A DNA stretch of 64,000 nt from Leisingera aquaemixtae (GTDB taxonomy: Bacteria; Pseudomonadota; Alphaproteobacteria; Rhodobacterales; Rhodobacteraceae). The notes beneath the pieces were generated by a model. It saw only the letters and a list, made by a program, of their open reading frames with translations. It was not told where the DNA came from and searched no databases. Position numbers and translations under genes: made by a program. Position 1 is the first letter of the stretch. Each line of letters opens with the position of its first letter. The stretch lies in the NCBI RefSeq assembly GCF_019801145.1, contig NZ_JAHVJQ010000011.1, positions 62,001 to 126,000 of the forward strand, read 5' to 3'. Of this stretch, positions 25,186 to 33,547 are shown one piece after another.

Positions 25186-26496
25186 TTACCTTTCAGTGGA
25201 TAATTTTCTGAATGAAAGAACGGAAGTTTCGATGCCGATGTGCCGCGCAGCGTTATACCTGCCAAGAAATGAAAGTGAAAGCAGGGCAAGAAGGTTCGCA
25301 AACGCGCAGCCCATGATGCCGAACACCGGGATGAGCAGCAGATTGAGCGCCACCTGTATGCCAAGCGCGACCCCCACATCGCGGCTGGCCCGCCTTTCCT
25401 CGCGGCATAGCGACAGAATGTGGGTCGATGGCCCGCAGACCAGCATCGACATTACGCCCAGCACATAGATCCGCATTGCCCAGGCCCCCTCGGTAAAGCC
25501 GGGCCCGAAGACGGACATGGTTTCTTCGGCAAAGATCCAGAGGCCCAGGGTGATAGGTATGCCGGTAACGACAAAAAGCAGCGTCATGGCCGTGACATGC
25601 TTTTGCAGCAGGTCCAGATCGCCCTTCCCATGCGCCTCTGCAACAAGGGGTTTGTATTGCAGAAGGACGATGGTCTGCATCAGCCCGGCCATTTCGGCCA
25701 CCCGTGTGGCAATGCGCACAAGCGCGGCCTCTTCCGGCCCCATGATGAGGCCGATCATCAGCACGTCCACGTGCTGTGTCAGGACGATCCCAATCCCGAT
25801 AAAGGCGAAATGCGCGCCGCTCATGGCCACCGTGCGGGCGGCAATCCGCGGCGCGGTTGCCGCGGCCTTGCTGGCGCGCAGGCGCTCCCGTGTCGGCTGC
25901 AGCATAATCACCGCGCAGAGCAGGCTTCCCAGGATGGCTGCGCTATAGACTGCCGATACCGTTCCGCCGGTGGCTGGCATGCCCAGCCCCCAGGTCAGAA
26001 GCGCCCCCAGGATCATCAGCGCCGGATAGGCGATCTGGCTGCCCAGAATCGAACGGACTGCCTGCTTGGCGCCCAAAATCAGCGATTCAGCGTATTTCCG
26101 GCAAATCAGAAGGGGCAGCGTGGCAAAGGCTGCAGCCAGTGTCATCCGGTAGGGGCCGAAGAGCGGCGTTGCCAGGCTCAGCAGGAGGCCAATGGCCGCA
26201 ATGGCCAAAACCAGAGGCGCCGTAACCCTGCCGACAAGCCGCCAGCACGCTTGCCAGACGGGGCCGGACCCTGCCTGATCCGGGCCGTCGCGGGCGAGTT
26301 CGCGCATCAGGACTTGATCAAGCCCCATCGACAGCACCCGATTGAGCAGCGCGCTGATTGAGATGGCAAAAGACAACAGCCCGAAGACCTCCACCCCCAG
26401 GACGCGGGTCATCACCAGCGTTTGCAGGAACACCAGGAGGAGAGCGATCATTCGCGCGCTCAGCACCTTGGCAAGCGGGGCTAGGAGTCGTTTCAC
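25186..26496 (-). CDS. Polysaccharide flippase (Wzx/RfbX family)
   Basis: Membrane transporter of 436 aa with about 12-14 helices and the N-terminal pattern TLVMTRVLGVEVFGLLSFAIS typical of the polysaccharide-synthesis (MOP) superfamily. It would flip lipid-linked repeat units across the inner membrane for Wzy. I chose the GTG at 26496, which has GAAGAGG in good position; a second GTG lies at 26544. It is followed by wzy after about 70 bp. Confidence 0.88.
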   Translation of the reverse strand: MKRLLAPLAKVLSARMIALLLVFLQTLVMTRVLGVEVFGLLSFAISISALLNRVLSMGLDQVLMRELARDGPDQAGSGPVWQACWRLVGRVTAPLVLAIAAIGLLLSLATPLFGPYRMTLAAAFATLPLLICRKYAESLILGAKQAVRSILGSQIAYPALMILGALLTWGLGMPATGGTVSAVYSAAILGSLLCAVIMLQPTRERLRASKAAATAPRIAARTVAMSGAHFAFIGIGIVLTQHVDVLMIGLIMGPEEAALVRIATRVAEMAGLMQTIVLLQYKPLVAEAHGKGDLDLLQKHVTAMTLLFVVTGIPITLGLWIFAEETMSVFGPGFTEGAWAMRIYVLGVMSMLVCGPSTHILSLCREERRASRDVGVALGIQVALNLLLIPVFGIMGCAFANLLALLSLSFLGRYNAARHIGIETSVLSFRKLSTER

Positions 26497-26592
26497 GTAA
26501 GAGCCTCTTCTTTTTCCGGTGCCGGTTTCACGCGTCCGCGACACGGGATGCCTGCTGGCGGACGCGGGTGTGCTGGACTGCCGGGCGCCATA

Positions 26593-27489
26593 TCAAAACG
26601 CTTCACTGTTCCAGTAGATGGCCTCTGCCGGGGCACAGGCGCGCAGCGCAGGCATGTCCGAAGCGTAAAGCGCTTCCATCCGGGCGCGCATTTCCGGAGA
26701 AAGGGACTCGCGGGCCTGCCCGCGCCGCCGGGCCAGCTCCTCGGCCAGCCGGGTGATGGCAAAGCCAATGGCACGCGGTGGAAGACTGCGCGGGACGCGC
26801 CGCACCGTTCCTGGCAACGGCCGGGTCTTGAGCGTGCTCCCCAGCCTCGCCAGCCGCAGCATGGCCGGATCATAAAGCCCGGTATTGTTTTCGCCGATCG
26901 CTCCGCCCCTCAGAGCTGCGAACAGCGGCGCGGCACTCACCTCCAGATGCTCTGCCACAAGGCCAAGCGCCGTCTCCGGCGCACCCGAGACCTGCTTTTG
27001 CGAAAGCACCAGGAAACGCTCGCGCGGGAACAATGTCTGCCACTTCCGCAAGTAGGCTCCATAAAGACCAAAACGCAGTACCTCTGCGGCGCGGCTGTGC
27101 TCTCCCGCTTCGAACGCATCAAAACAGCGCTCAAGACCGTCATTCAAGGAAAGCGCCGGCAAGTGCGCGTGGCGCAGCAGGTAGCAATAACTGGAGATGG
27201 CGCGGCTGACCGGTTCGCGCAGAACCACAATGAACCGGGCTTCAGGCACCGTCTGCGCAATCCGCTCCATGCTCTGCTTCGAGCACAGGCTATCCGGCCG
27301 CTTGATACCCTTTAGGCGGGCAGGCTGACCGGCGCCAAATGCTTCCCAGGGCCGGGTAGCGAAGTCCGGGTCCTCGAAAAAGGTGCTTTCGCCCTTGGGC
27401 ATATGGATTTCGGGATGGTTTCTCAGGGCAGCTTGCAAGGCGGAGGTGGCCGCTTTCTGCGCGCCCAGGATCATGAAATCGATACTCAC
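26593..27489 (-). CDS. Sulfotransferase
   Basis: PAPS-dependent sulfotransferase of 298 aa. The 5'-phosphosulfate loop is GAQKAATSAL (about 9-18) and the 3'-phosphate-binding segment is VVLREPVSRAISSY. FEDPDF and the late ALRGGAIGENNTGLYD are also like the Sulfotransfer_1 group. The GTG start at 27489 overlaps the stop of the upstream GT4 (GTGA) and has GGAGAGG ahead. Likely target: a sugar hydroxyl of the polysaccharide repeat. First of nine sulfotransferase-like proteins in the window. Confidence 0.87.
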   Translation of the reverse strand: MSIDFMILGAQKAATSALQAALRNHPEIHMPKGESTFFEDPDFATRPWEAFGAGQPARLKGIKRPDSLCSKQSMERIAQTVPEARFIVVLREPVSRAISSYCYLLRHAHLPALSLNDGLERCFDAFEAGEHSRAAEVLRFGLYGAYLRKWQTLFPRERFLVLSQKQVSGAPETALGLVAEHLEVSAAPLFAALRGGAIGENNTGLYDPAMLRLARLGSTLKTRPLPGTVRRVPRSLPPRAIGFAITRLAEELARRRGQARESLSPEMRARMEALYASDMPALRACAPAEAIYWNSEAF

Positions 27490-28625
27490 GCGTGCCTCTC
27501 CGGTTTCGGTGTCTTGCCGGAAGCTTCCGGTGCGCTTGCAATCGCCGCCTCCCAAGCCTGCCGCACCGCGCCGATCGCGTAGGGCTCGGCCATCGGCGCC
27601 TGCCGGGCCTTCAGCGCTGCCAGGCGGTCAGGATCCCTGGCCAGGGCGGCAATCTCAAGCGCAAGCCCGTCATGATCGGAGTCATCAAACAGCCCTGCTC
27701 CCCCGGCCGGGGCCAGAATACCCTTGGGCCCGATATGCGCCGAGGCCAGAACCGCAAGGCCTGCTGCCAGGGCTTCGGCAATCACGATGCCAAACAGCTC
27801 CTCCCAGCCCCTCACGCGCTGCGACGGCAGCACCAGAACATCGTGAGCGGCCATTGTTTCAGCAAGTTCTTCACGGTCATGGAGCGGCCCCAAGAAGCGG
27901 ATCCCCTTTTGCGGTGCGCGTTCCAGCTCCGCGGCAAGGTCGCCGTTGCCCACAATCGTGAGTTCAACGCCCTGTGCTGCCAGCTCCGGCATGATCTTGC
28001 GCAAAACAAGCACCCCCTTCTTGGCGGTCACCTCCCCCACGAACAACAGCTTGAGGAGGCGGTTCCGGGAGGGGGCTTGCAGGGCACGCGCTTTGCCCGC
28101 CTCAAAGAAGGCATCGGGCACGGCATGGGGGATCACCTGCGCGCTCGCCCCCATCTGCGACTTGACGGCGTCTGCCGCCGCCGGCGTCACGGCAATGACA
28201 GAAACGTTGGGATGTGAGAGAAACGCCCGCCAGATCCGCAGGAGCGCCGGTCTCAGCAATACAGGCTGCCGCGGTGTATGGTCCGCCCGCCAATCGTGCC
28301 AGGATGTATGGTAGAGAACCCGGTTTCTGCGGGCCAGCCCGCGGTAAAGCAGGAGCCGCCAGTCCCAGGGCGCAAACCCCATGACAATGATCTCATCCCG
28401 CACCCGCCACTGGCGCAAACGAAAGGCCAGATCCTCCAGCGCGTTCCGGGTGCGCTGAACCAGCGGGGTCCGGTCCTTCAAGCCGGCCCGCAGCCACTCC
28501 TTCAGCACCGAATAGCGATGCGCACCGGTAAGCTGTGCAGTCCCGCACGCCGCCAGTTCGTACAGCGCGGGGAAATACTTCGCCGGGTTCGTTTCATGCA
28601 GGATGCGCAGCCTGGGACCTGTCAT
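27486..28625 (-). CDS. Glycosyltransferase family 4
   Basis: GT-B protein of 379 aa. LKLLFVGEVTAKKGVLVLRKIMP opens the C-terminal Rossmann domain, TIVGNGDLAAELE and IRFLGPLHDREEL follow, and the E-x7-E element is in GWEELFGIVIAEALAAGLAVLAS. The start overlaps the stop of the upstream GT4 by ATGA, so the two transferases and the downstream sulfotransferase form a coupled leftward operon. Confidence 0.87.
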   Translation of the reverse strand: MTGPRLRILHETNPAKYFPALYELAACGTAQLTGAHRYSVLKEWLRAGLKDRTPLVQRTRNALEDLAFRLRQWRVRDEIIVMGFAPWDWRLLLYRGLARRNRVLYHTSWHDWRADHTPRQPVLLRPALLRIWRAFLSHPNVSVIAVTPAAADAVKSQMGASAQVIPHAVPDAFFEAGKARALQAPSRNRLLKLLFVGEVTAKKGVLVLRKIMPELAAQGVELTIVGNGDLAAELERAPQKGIRFLGPLHDREELAETMAAHDVLVLPSQRVRGWEELFGIVIAEALAAGLAVLASAHIGPKGILAPAGGAGLFDDSDHDGLALEIAALARDPDRLAALKARQAPMAEPYAIGAVRQAWEAAIASAPEASGKTPKPERHA

Positions 28626-29740
28626 GCAGCGGCCTTCCGGCACAGGCTGACCAGTCCGCGCGCCTGGCCTTCCCAGGAGAACCGCGCCGCCCAGCTGCGG
28701 CCGGCGGCAGAGACTTGGCGCCAGCGCTCCGGGTCCTCCATGAGGTTGCCGATTGCGGCACTGATGCTTTTGGGGTCCTCTGCTTCGCAATAGACGGCTG
28801 CGCCGCCGCAGCGTTCGCTCAAGCTGGGAATGCGCGATGCCACCACCGGGCAGCCAAAAGCCATGGCCTCGATGGGAGGCAATGGCGACGCTTCGTAAAA
28901 CGAGGGAAACAACATGAACCTTGCCCCTGCGCAAGCTGCATAGACCCGCTCAGCATCATCGATTTGCCCCCAGAATTCGATTCTATTCCCGATCTCGCCG
29001 GGAATGCTGAAGCTTGGCCCGTCAAATGATGCGCCGGTTGCACCAATCACCACAAACCGCATCCCGGGATAAGCGCGCAAAAAATCCACCGCGCCTTGAA
29101 GAACACCATGTGCGTTCTTTCTTTTGGTGAGAGAGCCGACATAGAGCCCGTAACCCCGGTCTTCGGCCTTTGGCATTTCCGCGTTTTGCAGCTCTTTGAC
29201 ACGATGATCGGGAATGCCGCCATTTTGCAAATAGCTCAGCCGGGGGCTTCCCTCCAAAAACGGATAATGCGTTTCGATGGCATTCTGTTCTGCTTGCGAC
29301 ACCGTCGCGACATGGCTGCTGAAACGGAGAACCAGAGGCATGAGTGCATTGTAAAATGCACGAAACTTCCAGTTATAGGCAGAGGGAAAGTACTTGTACG
29401 ATAGATCATGCACCATCGTGACCACTTTATGATGCGGCATGAGAAGCGGCAGCACGGGAGCAGTGTTGCCCAGGCATAAAAGCGGATCTCTCCCTGCATA
29501 AAGCGGCAGTTCCAGCTGCTCCCAGGCATGGCCGGTCAAACGGCCCACACGCTCGATTTGAATCGTCTTCAGATCAGGCCGAGCGATGATGCTGCCCTTC
29601 GCCGGAGCAAGCAGTCTTGGGGCGGGAATCTGGCCGATTCCGGCCAGGTGGTCTAGCTGCGCTAAGATTTCTCTCGCAACCCTCTGCACGCCAGTAATAT
29701 TCTGAACCAAGAAGCGGCCGTTCAACGTAAATTTCACCAT
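28622..29740 (-). CDS. Glycosyltransferase family 4 (mannosyltransferase-like)
   Basis: A 372-aa GT4. The N-terminus NGRFLVQNITGVQRVAREI and the C-terminal FPSFYEASPLPPIEAMAFGCPVVASRIPSLSE are characteristic of the branch that includes WbpX/WbdA-like mannosyltransferases. VVTMVHDLSYKYFP fits the acceptor-domain pattern. It is the first gene of the leftward GT-GT-sulfotransferase operon; the scar with truncated manC lies immediately upstream. Confidence 0.87.
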   Translation of the reverse strand: MVKFTLNGRFLVQNITGVQRVAREILAQLDHLAGIGQIPAPRLLAPAKGSIIARPDLKTIQIERVGRLTGHAWEQLELPLYAGRDPLLCLGNTAPVLPLLMPHHKVVTMVHDLSYKYFPSAYNWKFRAFYNALMPLVLRFSSHVATVSQAEQNAIETHYPFLEGSPRLSYLQNGGIPDHRVKELQNAEMPKAEDRGYGLYVGSLTKRKNAHGVLQGAVDFLRAYPGMRFVVIGATGASFDGPSFSIPGEIGNRIEFWGQIDDAERVYAACAGARFMLFPSFYEASPLPPIEAMAFGCPVVASRIPSLSERCGGAAVYCEAEDPKSISAAIGNLMEDPERWRQVSAAGRSWAARFSWEGQARGLVSLCRKAAA

Positions 29741-29836
29741 TGCCGTTTCCTCTTGTCAGCTGCCGCCAAACAGATCCCTCGTGCCCCCCTTTTCAGCCGC
29801 ATCACGGATCCCGCCGGCCGGCCGGCTGCGGAAGAC

Positions 29837-29983
29837 CCCGTCTCCGGGCAAACGGCGCGCTGAGGCTTGAAAAAAGGCCTCCTTGCCCAGGATCGGGGCA
29901 GACTGCCAGGGGCAGTTCTTGCGCGGCAGGGGCCGCAAGCGTGCTCCGGAACCTCCGCACGGGAGGGCGGGGTTAATCAACAT
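29837..29983 (-). pseudogene. Truncated manC remnant (5' end only)
   Basis: From an ATG at 29983 the leftward strand encodes INPALPCGGSGARLRPLPRK and then FFQASARRLPGDG, clearly parallel to the N-terminus of the intact ManC at 57124 (ITPILLCGGSGTRLWPLSRK; LFQASAQRLSGEG). After about 49 codons the similarity ends, and there is no room for the other ~430 residues before the GT4 gene. Several conserved residues are already changed, so the fragment is old. Confidence 0.8.
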
Positions 29984-30204
29984 GATTAAATACTCGATCA
30001 ATGGCTTGTTGCATTCAGGTCGTAGTGAATGACCTTCTCAGAGACAAGCCAAACAGCAGTACCGCAATAAATTTCATCATGGGCTCTACCCCTGGCGAAT
30101 GAGCTGAAGCACAGCGTGTCAGCGGCGGGGACGGAAACGATGGAACTGGCGGGATTTGGTAAGGCTGCAGGCTCCGTTCGGAAAAAAATCAGCTCAAATG
30201 CGGG

Positions 30205-30255
30205 TCCAAGGGGGGATAGGCCATTCGCCAGCAAGCAGACTGCTGCTGAGCAGAA
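30205..30255. other. Decayed oriT-like sequence
   Basis: GGATAGGC followed by TCGCCAGCA and AGACT aligns with the region just ahead of intact mobC (63307-63335). The nic heptamer is damaged: the intact site reads TATCCTG on the minus strand, here TATCCCC. It lies directly before the mobC fragment, in the same arrangement as the intact copy. Confidence 0.6.
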
Positions 30256-30361
30256 ATGCCGGCCCATAAGAAACAAGCCAAGACCTATTTGCCTCCTGTC
30301 CGGCACGCCAAGCTTGAGGCTTCGGCTGAAGCCAAGGGGCAAACCGTTCCGGCCGTCTCCG
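30256..30361 (+). pseudogene. Truncated mobC remnant (5' end only)
   Basis: Encodes MPAHKKQAKTYLPPVRHAKL and then KGQTVPA, matching the first ~35 residues of the intact MobC at 63348 (MPTRKKQAKTYLPPDQHSKL; NGQTVSA). DNA identity is roughly four in five over about 106 bp. The match ends a few bases before the stop codon of the convergent KpsM-like gene, so most of mobC was deleted. Confidence 0.8.
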
Positions 30362-30372
30362 GGCCCCGCGCC

Positions 30373-31245
30373 TCAACGGTTCAGGATATCGCGGTGGTAG
30401 CGGCCCATCAGCACCAGCCCCAGCGCCAGCAGGATCAGGCTGAGGGCCAGCACATAGGTCACGCTGGCGTAAGAGGCGGTATAGCTGGGGTAAAAGCCGC
30501 TGCGCATCAGCCCGGTGATATGCATCAGCGGGTTGTACCACAGGATATTCTGCGCCAGCGGCGGCATGTCGTCATAGAGAAAGAAGACCCCGGAGGCCAG
30601 GAATAGCGGCCGGGTTAGGACAGACCAGGCCACTTCCCACAAGGGGAATAGCCCCATCAGCGCGCAGTTGAGTGTGCCCAGCCCCAGCCCCAGAGCCATT
30701 GCCAGCGCCATTGCCAGCACCGCCGCAGGCAGGTCCAGAACCGTGCGGCTGTCGGTGACCGCCAGCACGCCGCCCAGCAGCAGAATGGCCACCAGGGCGC
30801 CGGTCAGGCTGTTCAGCAGGAACCGGGCCAGCACCGCATCCAGCCAGGTCACCGCCGGGAACTTCAGGAGCGACTTGGAGAAGCCCACCGCCCGGGCGGT
30901 GGTGTTGGAGACCGAATTATAGAGGTCGAACGGCAGGTAGCCGGTGGCGTAGAACAGCAGGAAGCTGGTCCCCAGCGACGGGGTCCGGATCACCAGCGAG
31001 AAGCCGATGGAGAGAAACAGGATTGCCGCCAGCGGCTCCAGCACCGCCCAGAGGTAGCCGCCGGGGGTGCGGCCGTAGCGGGTCGACATCTCGCGCAGCA
31101 CCAGCGCCGCCACGGTGCGCAGCGAGGCAAAGCGGCGCGCCCGCCCGACGGCGGGCCGCAGGGCCGGAGACTGGTCCGGAGCGGCGTCCGGAGAGAGCTC
31201 CGGGGGCCGGGCAGAGGGCCGGGCCGCAGATGGTGTGGTGGTCAT
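30373..31245 (-). CDS. Capsule polysaccharide ABC transporter permease (KpsM-like)
   Basis: Inner-membrane permease of 290 aa with six hydrophobic segments after an unusual Pro/Ala-rich N-terminal extension of about 35 residues. LREMSTRYGRTPGGYLWAVLEP and FYATGYLPFDLYN are typical of the KpsM/BexB/CtrC branch of ABC-2 transporters. Its ATPase partner is at 32774. It is transcribed away from the KpsE- and KpsT-like genes from a 90-bp divergent intergenic region, whereas in most capsule loci permease and ATPase are co-oriented. Confidence 0.92.
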   Translation of the reverse strand: MTTTPSAARPSARPPELSPDAAPDQSPALRPAVGRARRFASLRTVAALVLREMSTRYGRTPGGYLWAVLEPLAAILFLSIGFSLVIRTPSLGTSFLLFYATGYLPFDLYNSVSNTTARAVGFSKSLLKFPAVTWLDAVLARFLLNSLTGALVAILLLGGVLAVTDSRTVLDLPAAVLAMALAMALGLGLGTLNCALMGLFPLWEVAWSVLTRPLFLASGVFFLYDDMPPLAQNILWYNPLMHITGLMRSGFYPSYTASYASVTYVLALSLILLALGLVLMGRYHRDILNR

Positions 31246-31335
31246 GAATACCCATTGTGAATGCGCGCGGTGCAGGCGATACTATGAAAGAAAGACGAGG
31301 CAATTACAAACGGCTGCAGGCCGGGATAGCAGATT

Positions 31336-32763
31336 ATGAAACAGGATCGCCCGGCGGCGCGGCAGAAGGCTGCCGCCCAGTTCCGCACCGGCCGCAAACG
31401 CGCAGATCAGGCCCCGCCGCCCGCCCCGGAGACGCCCGGCGGCGAGGCTGGAGCCGCGGAAAAAGGGGCCGCTGCAGCGGCCGCCGGGGCCGGGCAGAAG
31501 CGCGGCGCGGCGGGGGGCAGGAAGCTCCGGAAGCTGCGCCGCAAGATGCGCGAGGCCGAGGCCAGGCAGGCCGCGCTGGCCGAGAAGGCGGGGCGGCTGG
31601 AACAGCAGATCGCCCAGACCCCGGCCTATCCGGTGGCCCGGCCCGCGCACCTGAAGCCGCGCCACCGCGGGCTGATCGCCAGCTTTGCGGTGCTGGTGCT
31701 GCTGCCGCTGGCGGCGGTGGTGTTCTATCTGTTTGCGGTGGCCGAGGACCAGTATGCCTCCACCGCGGGCTTCACCGTGCGCAGCCAGGAAAGCTCCGGC
31801 GCCAATGACCTGCTGGGCGGGCTGGCCACATTTGCCGGCGCCTCCACCGCCTCGGACAGCGACATCCTCTATGAGTTCATCCAGAGCCAGGAAATGGCCG
31901 AGGCGGTCAATGCCCGGGTGGACCTGCGCGCCCATTACAGCCAGCACTGGCCAGGCGACTGGGTGTTCTCGATCTGGCCCGATGCCACCCTGGAGGAGCT
32001 GGTCTGGTTCTGGCAGCGCGTCGCCCGCATCTCCTATGACAGCGGCTCCGGGCTGACCGAGCTGCAGGTCACAGCTTTTGATGCCGAAACCGCCCGGGCG
32101 ATCACCCGCGCCGTGGTCGAGAAAAGCCAGATCCGCATCAATGCGCTCAACGACCAGGCCCGCGCCGATGCCATGCGCTATGCCGAAACCGACCTGGAGG
32201 AGGCGGTGGAACGGCTGAAGGCCGCGCGCGAGGCGCTGACCCGGTTCCGCACCCGCACCCGCATCGTCGATCCCGAGGCCGACATCCAGGGCCGCATGGG
32301 GGTGATGAACAACCTGCAGCAGCAGCTGGCCGAGGCGCTCATTGAATACGACCTGCTTGCGGGCTCGGTGGCCGAAAGCGACGTGCGGCTGAAGAAGGCG
32401 CAGCAGCAGATCGAGGTGATCCGCGGGCGCATCAATATCGAGCGCCAGACCTTCGCCTCCAGCAACACCGACACCGGCGGCGTCGGCGAGGATTACCCGA
32501 CCCTGATTTCCGAGTTCGAGCGGCTGACGGTGGACCGCGAGTTTGCCGAGGAAACCTACCGCGCGGCGCTGGCGGCGCTGGAGGTGGCGCGCGACGAGGC
32601 CGCCCGCCAGAGCCGCTACCTGGCCACCTATATCACCCCGACCCTGGCCGAGGAGGCGGAGTACCCGCGCCGGTTCATGCTAAGCGCGCTCGCTGCCCTG
32701 TTCCTGCTGCTGGGCTGGTCGATCGGGGCGCTGGTCTATTACTCGGTCCGCGACCGCAGCTGA
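31336..32763 (+). CDS. Capsule polysaccharide export inner-membrane protein (KpsE/CtrB-like)
   Basis: Periplasmic adaptor of the PCP-3 type (475 aa). A charged, Ala-rich cytoplasmic N-terminus with a short coiled coil (about 60-95) precedes transmembrane helix 1 (about 113-135), a long periplasmic alpha-helical domain and a C-terminal helix (FMLSALAALFLLLGWSIGALVYY). FTVRSQESSGANDLLGG is a hallmark of the family. It links the ABC transporter with an outer-membrane Wza/KpsD-type channel. The kpsT-like gene follows after 10 bp. Confidence 0.9.
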   Translation: MKQDRPAARQKAAAQFRTGRKRADQAPPPAPETPGGEAGAAEKGAAAAAAGAGQKRGAAGGRKLRKLRRKMREAEARQAALAEKAGRLEQQIAQTPAYPVARPAHLKPRHRGLIASFAVLVLLPLAAVVFYLFAVAEDQYASTAGFTVRSQESSGANDLLGGLATFAGASTASDSDILYEFIQSQEMAEAVNARVDLRAHYSQHWPGDWVFSIWPDATLEELVWFWQRVARISYDSGSGLTELQVTAFDAETARAITRAVVEKSQIRINALNDQARADAMRYAETDLEEAVERLKAAREALTRFRTRTRIVDPEADIQGRMGVMNNLQQQLAEALIEYDLLAGSVAESDVRLKKAQQQIEVIRGRINIERQTFASSNTDTGGVGEDYPTLISEFERLTVDREFAEETYRAALAALEVARDEAARQSRYLATYITPTLAEEAEYPRRFMLSALAALFLLLGWSIGALVYYSVRDRS

Positions 32764-32773
32764 GGGCAGGGCG

Positions 32774-33427
32774 ATGATCCGGCTGGAGAACCTGACCAAG
32801 AGCTTCCGGCTCAAGGGCGAGCGCAAGGTGGTGATCGACAATCTGAACCTGACGCTGCCGCCGGGGCGCTCGCTGGCGCTCCTGGGGCGCAACGGCGCCG
32901 GCAAGTCGACGCTGCTGCAGATCATCGCGGGCACGCTCAGGCCTGACAGCGGGCGGGTGGTCTCGGACGGCACCATCTCCTGGCCGGTAGGGCTGGGCGG
33001 GTCGTTCCACAAGGATCTGACCGGGGCGGAAAACGTCCGCTTCATCGCCCGGATCTATGGCGTCGACACCGATGACCTGGTGAACTTCGTCGGCGATTTT
33101 GCGGAACTGGGAAAATTCTACCACATGCCGATGCGCGGCTATTCCTCCGGCATGCGCTCGCGGCTGACCTTCGGCGCCTCGATGGGGATCCGCTTCGACA
33201 CCTATCTGGTCGATGAGGTGACCGCGGTTGGCGACCAGGCCTTCCGCCGCAAGAGCCGCGCGGTCTTTGCCGACCGGATGAAGCTGTCGGGCGCCATCAT
33301 GGTCAGCCACTCGATGAGCCAGATCCGCCAGTTCTGCGATGCCGGCCTGGTGCTGGAAGCCGGGCGGGTGCGCTATTTCGATGACCTGGAGGAGGCCATC
33401 GCGGTGCATGAGGAAATGCTGGAATAA
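32774..33427 (+). CDS. Capsule polysaccharide ABC transporter ATPase (KpsT-like)
   Basis: ATPase of 217 aa. Walker A GRNGAGKST (38-46), signature YSSGMRSRL (about 125-133), Walker B YLVDEV and the switch His in SHSM are present. The short size without a C-terminal carbohydrate-binding domain is that of KpsT/BexA/CtrD, which export lipid-terminated capsules, rather than Wzt. It is co-transcribed with the KpsE-like gene. Confidence 0.93.
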   Translation: MIRLENLTKSFRLKGERKVVIDNLNLTLPPGRSLALLGRNGAGKSTLLQIIAGTLRPDSGRVVSDGTISWPVGLGGSFHKDLTGAENVRFIARIYGVDTDDLVNFVGDFAELGKFYHMPMRGYSSGMRSRLTFGASMGIRFDTYLVDEVTAVGDQAFRRKSRAVFADRMKLSGAIMVSHSMSQIRQFCDAGLVLEAGRVRYFDDLEEAIAVHEEMLE

Positions 33428-33547
33428 CAGCCCAGCTGCCCGCCGGCGGGTTTCTGCGGCTGCACGGCAATGAGCAATTTATTTCTGCGCGCAGCTCCAG
33501 TATGCAGCTCCCGTGTGATTGAGGGTGCCGGGCAAAGGAGTTTACCG

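Larger units (their letters stand above)
30002..30372. other. Recombination scar between GT operon and ABC-exporter genes
   Basis: 371 bp with no intact gene. It separates the manC fragment from the capsule-exporter permease and contains, from 30205 on, a decayed copy of the oriT-mobC region found intact at 63300. The segment 30002-30204 has no recognisable content. Confidence 0.5.

Noticed and set aside
30000-30040. Sequence faintly like an IS5-type terminal repeat (GGCTTGTTGCATTC)
   Set aside because: No second end, no transposase remnant, and the match is short.
30002-30342. Leftward open frame of 114 codons covering the scar
   Set aside because: It is antisense to the mobC fragment and has no recognisable protein features.
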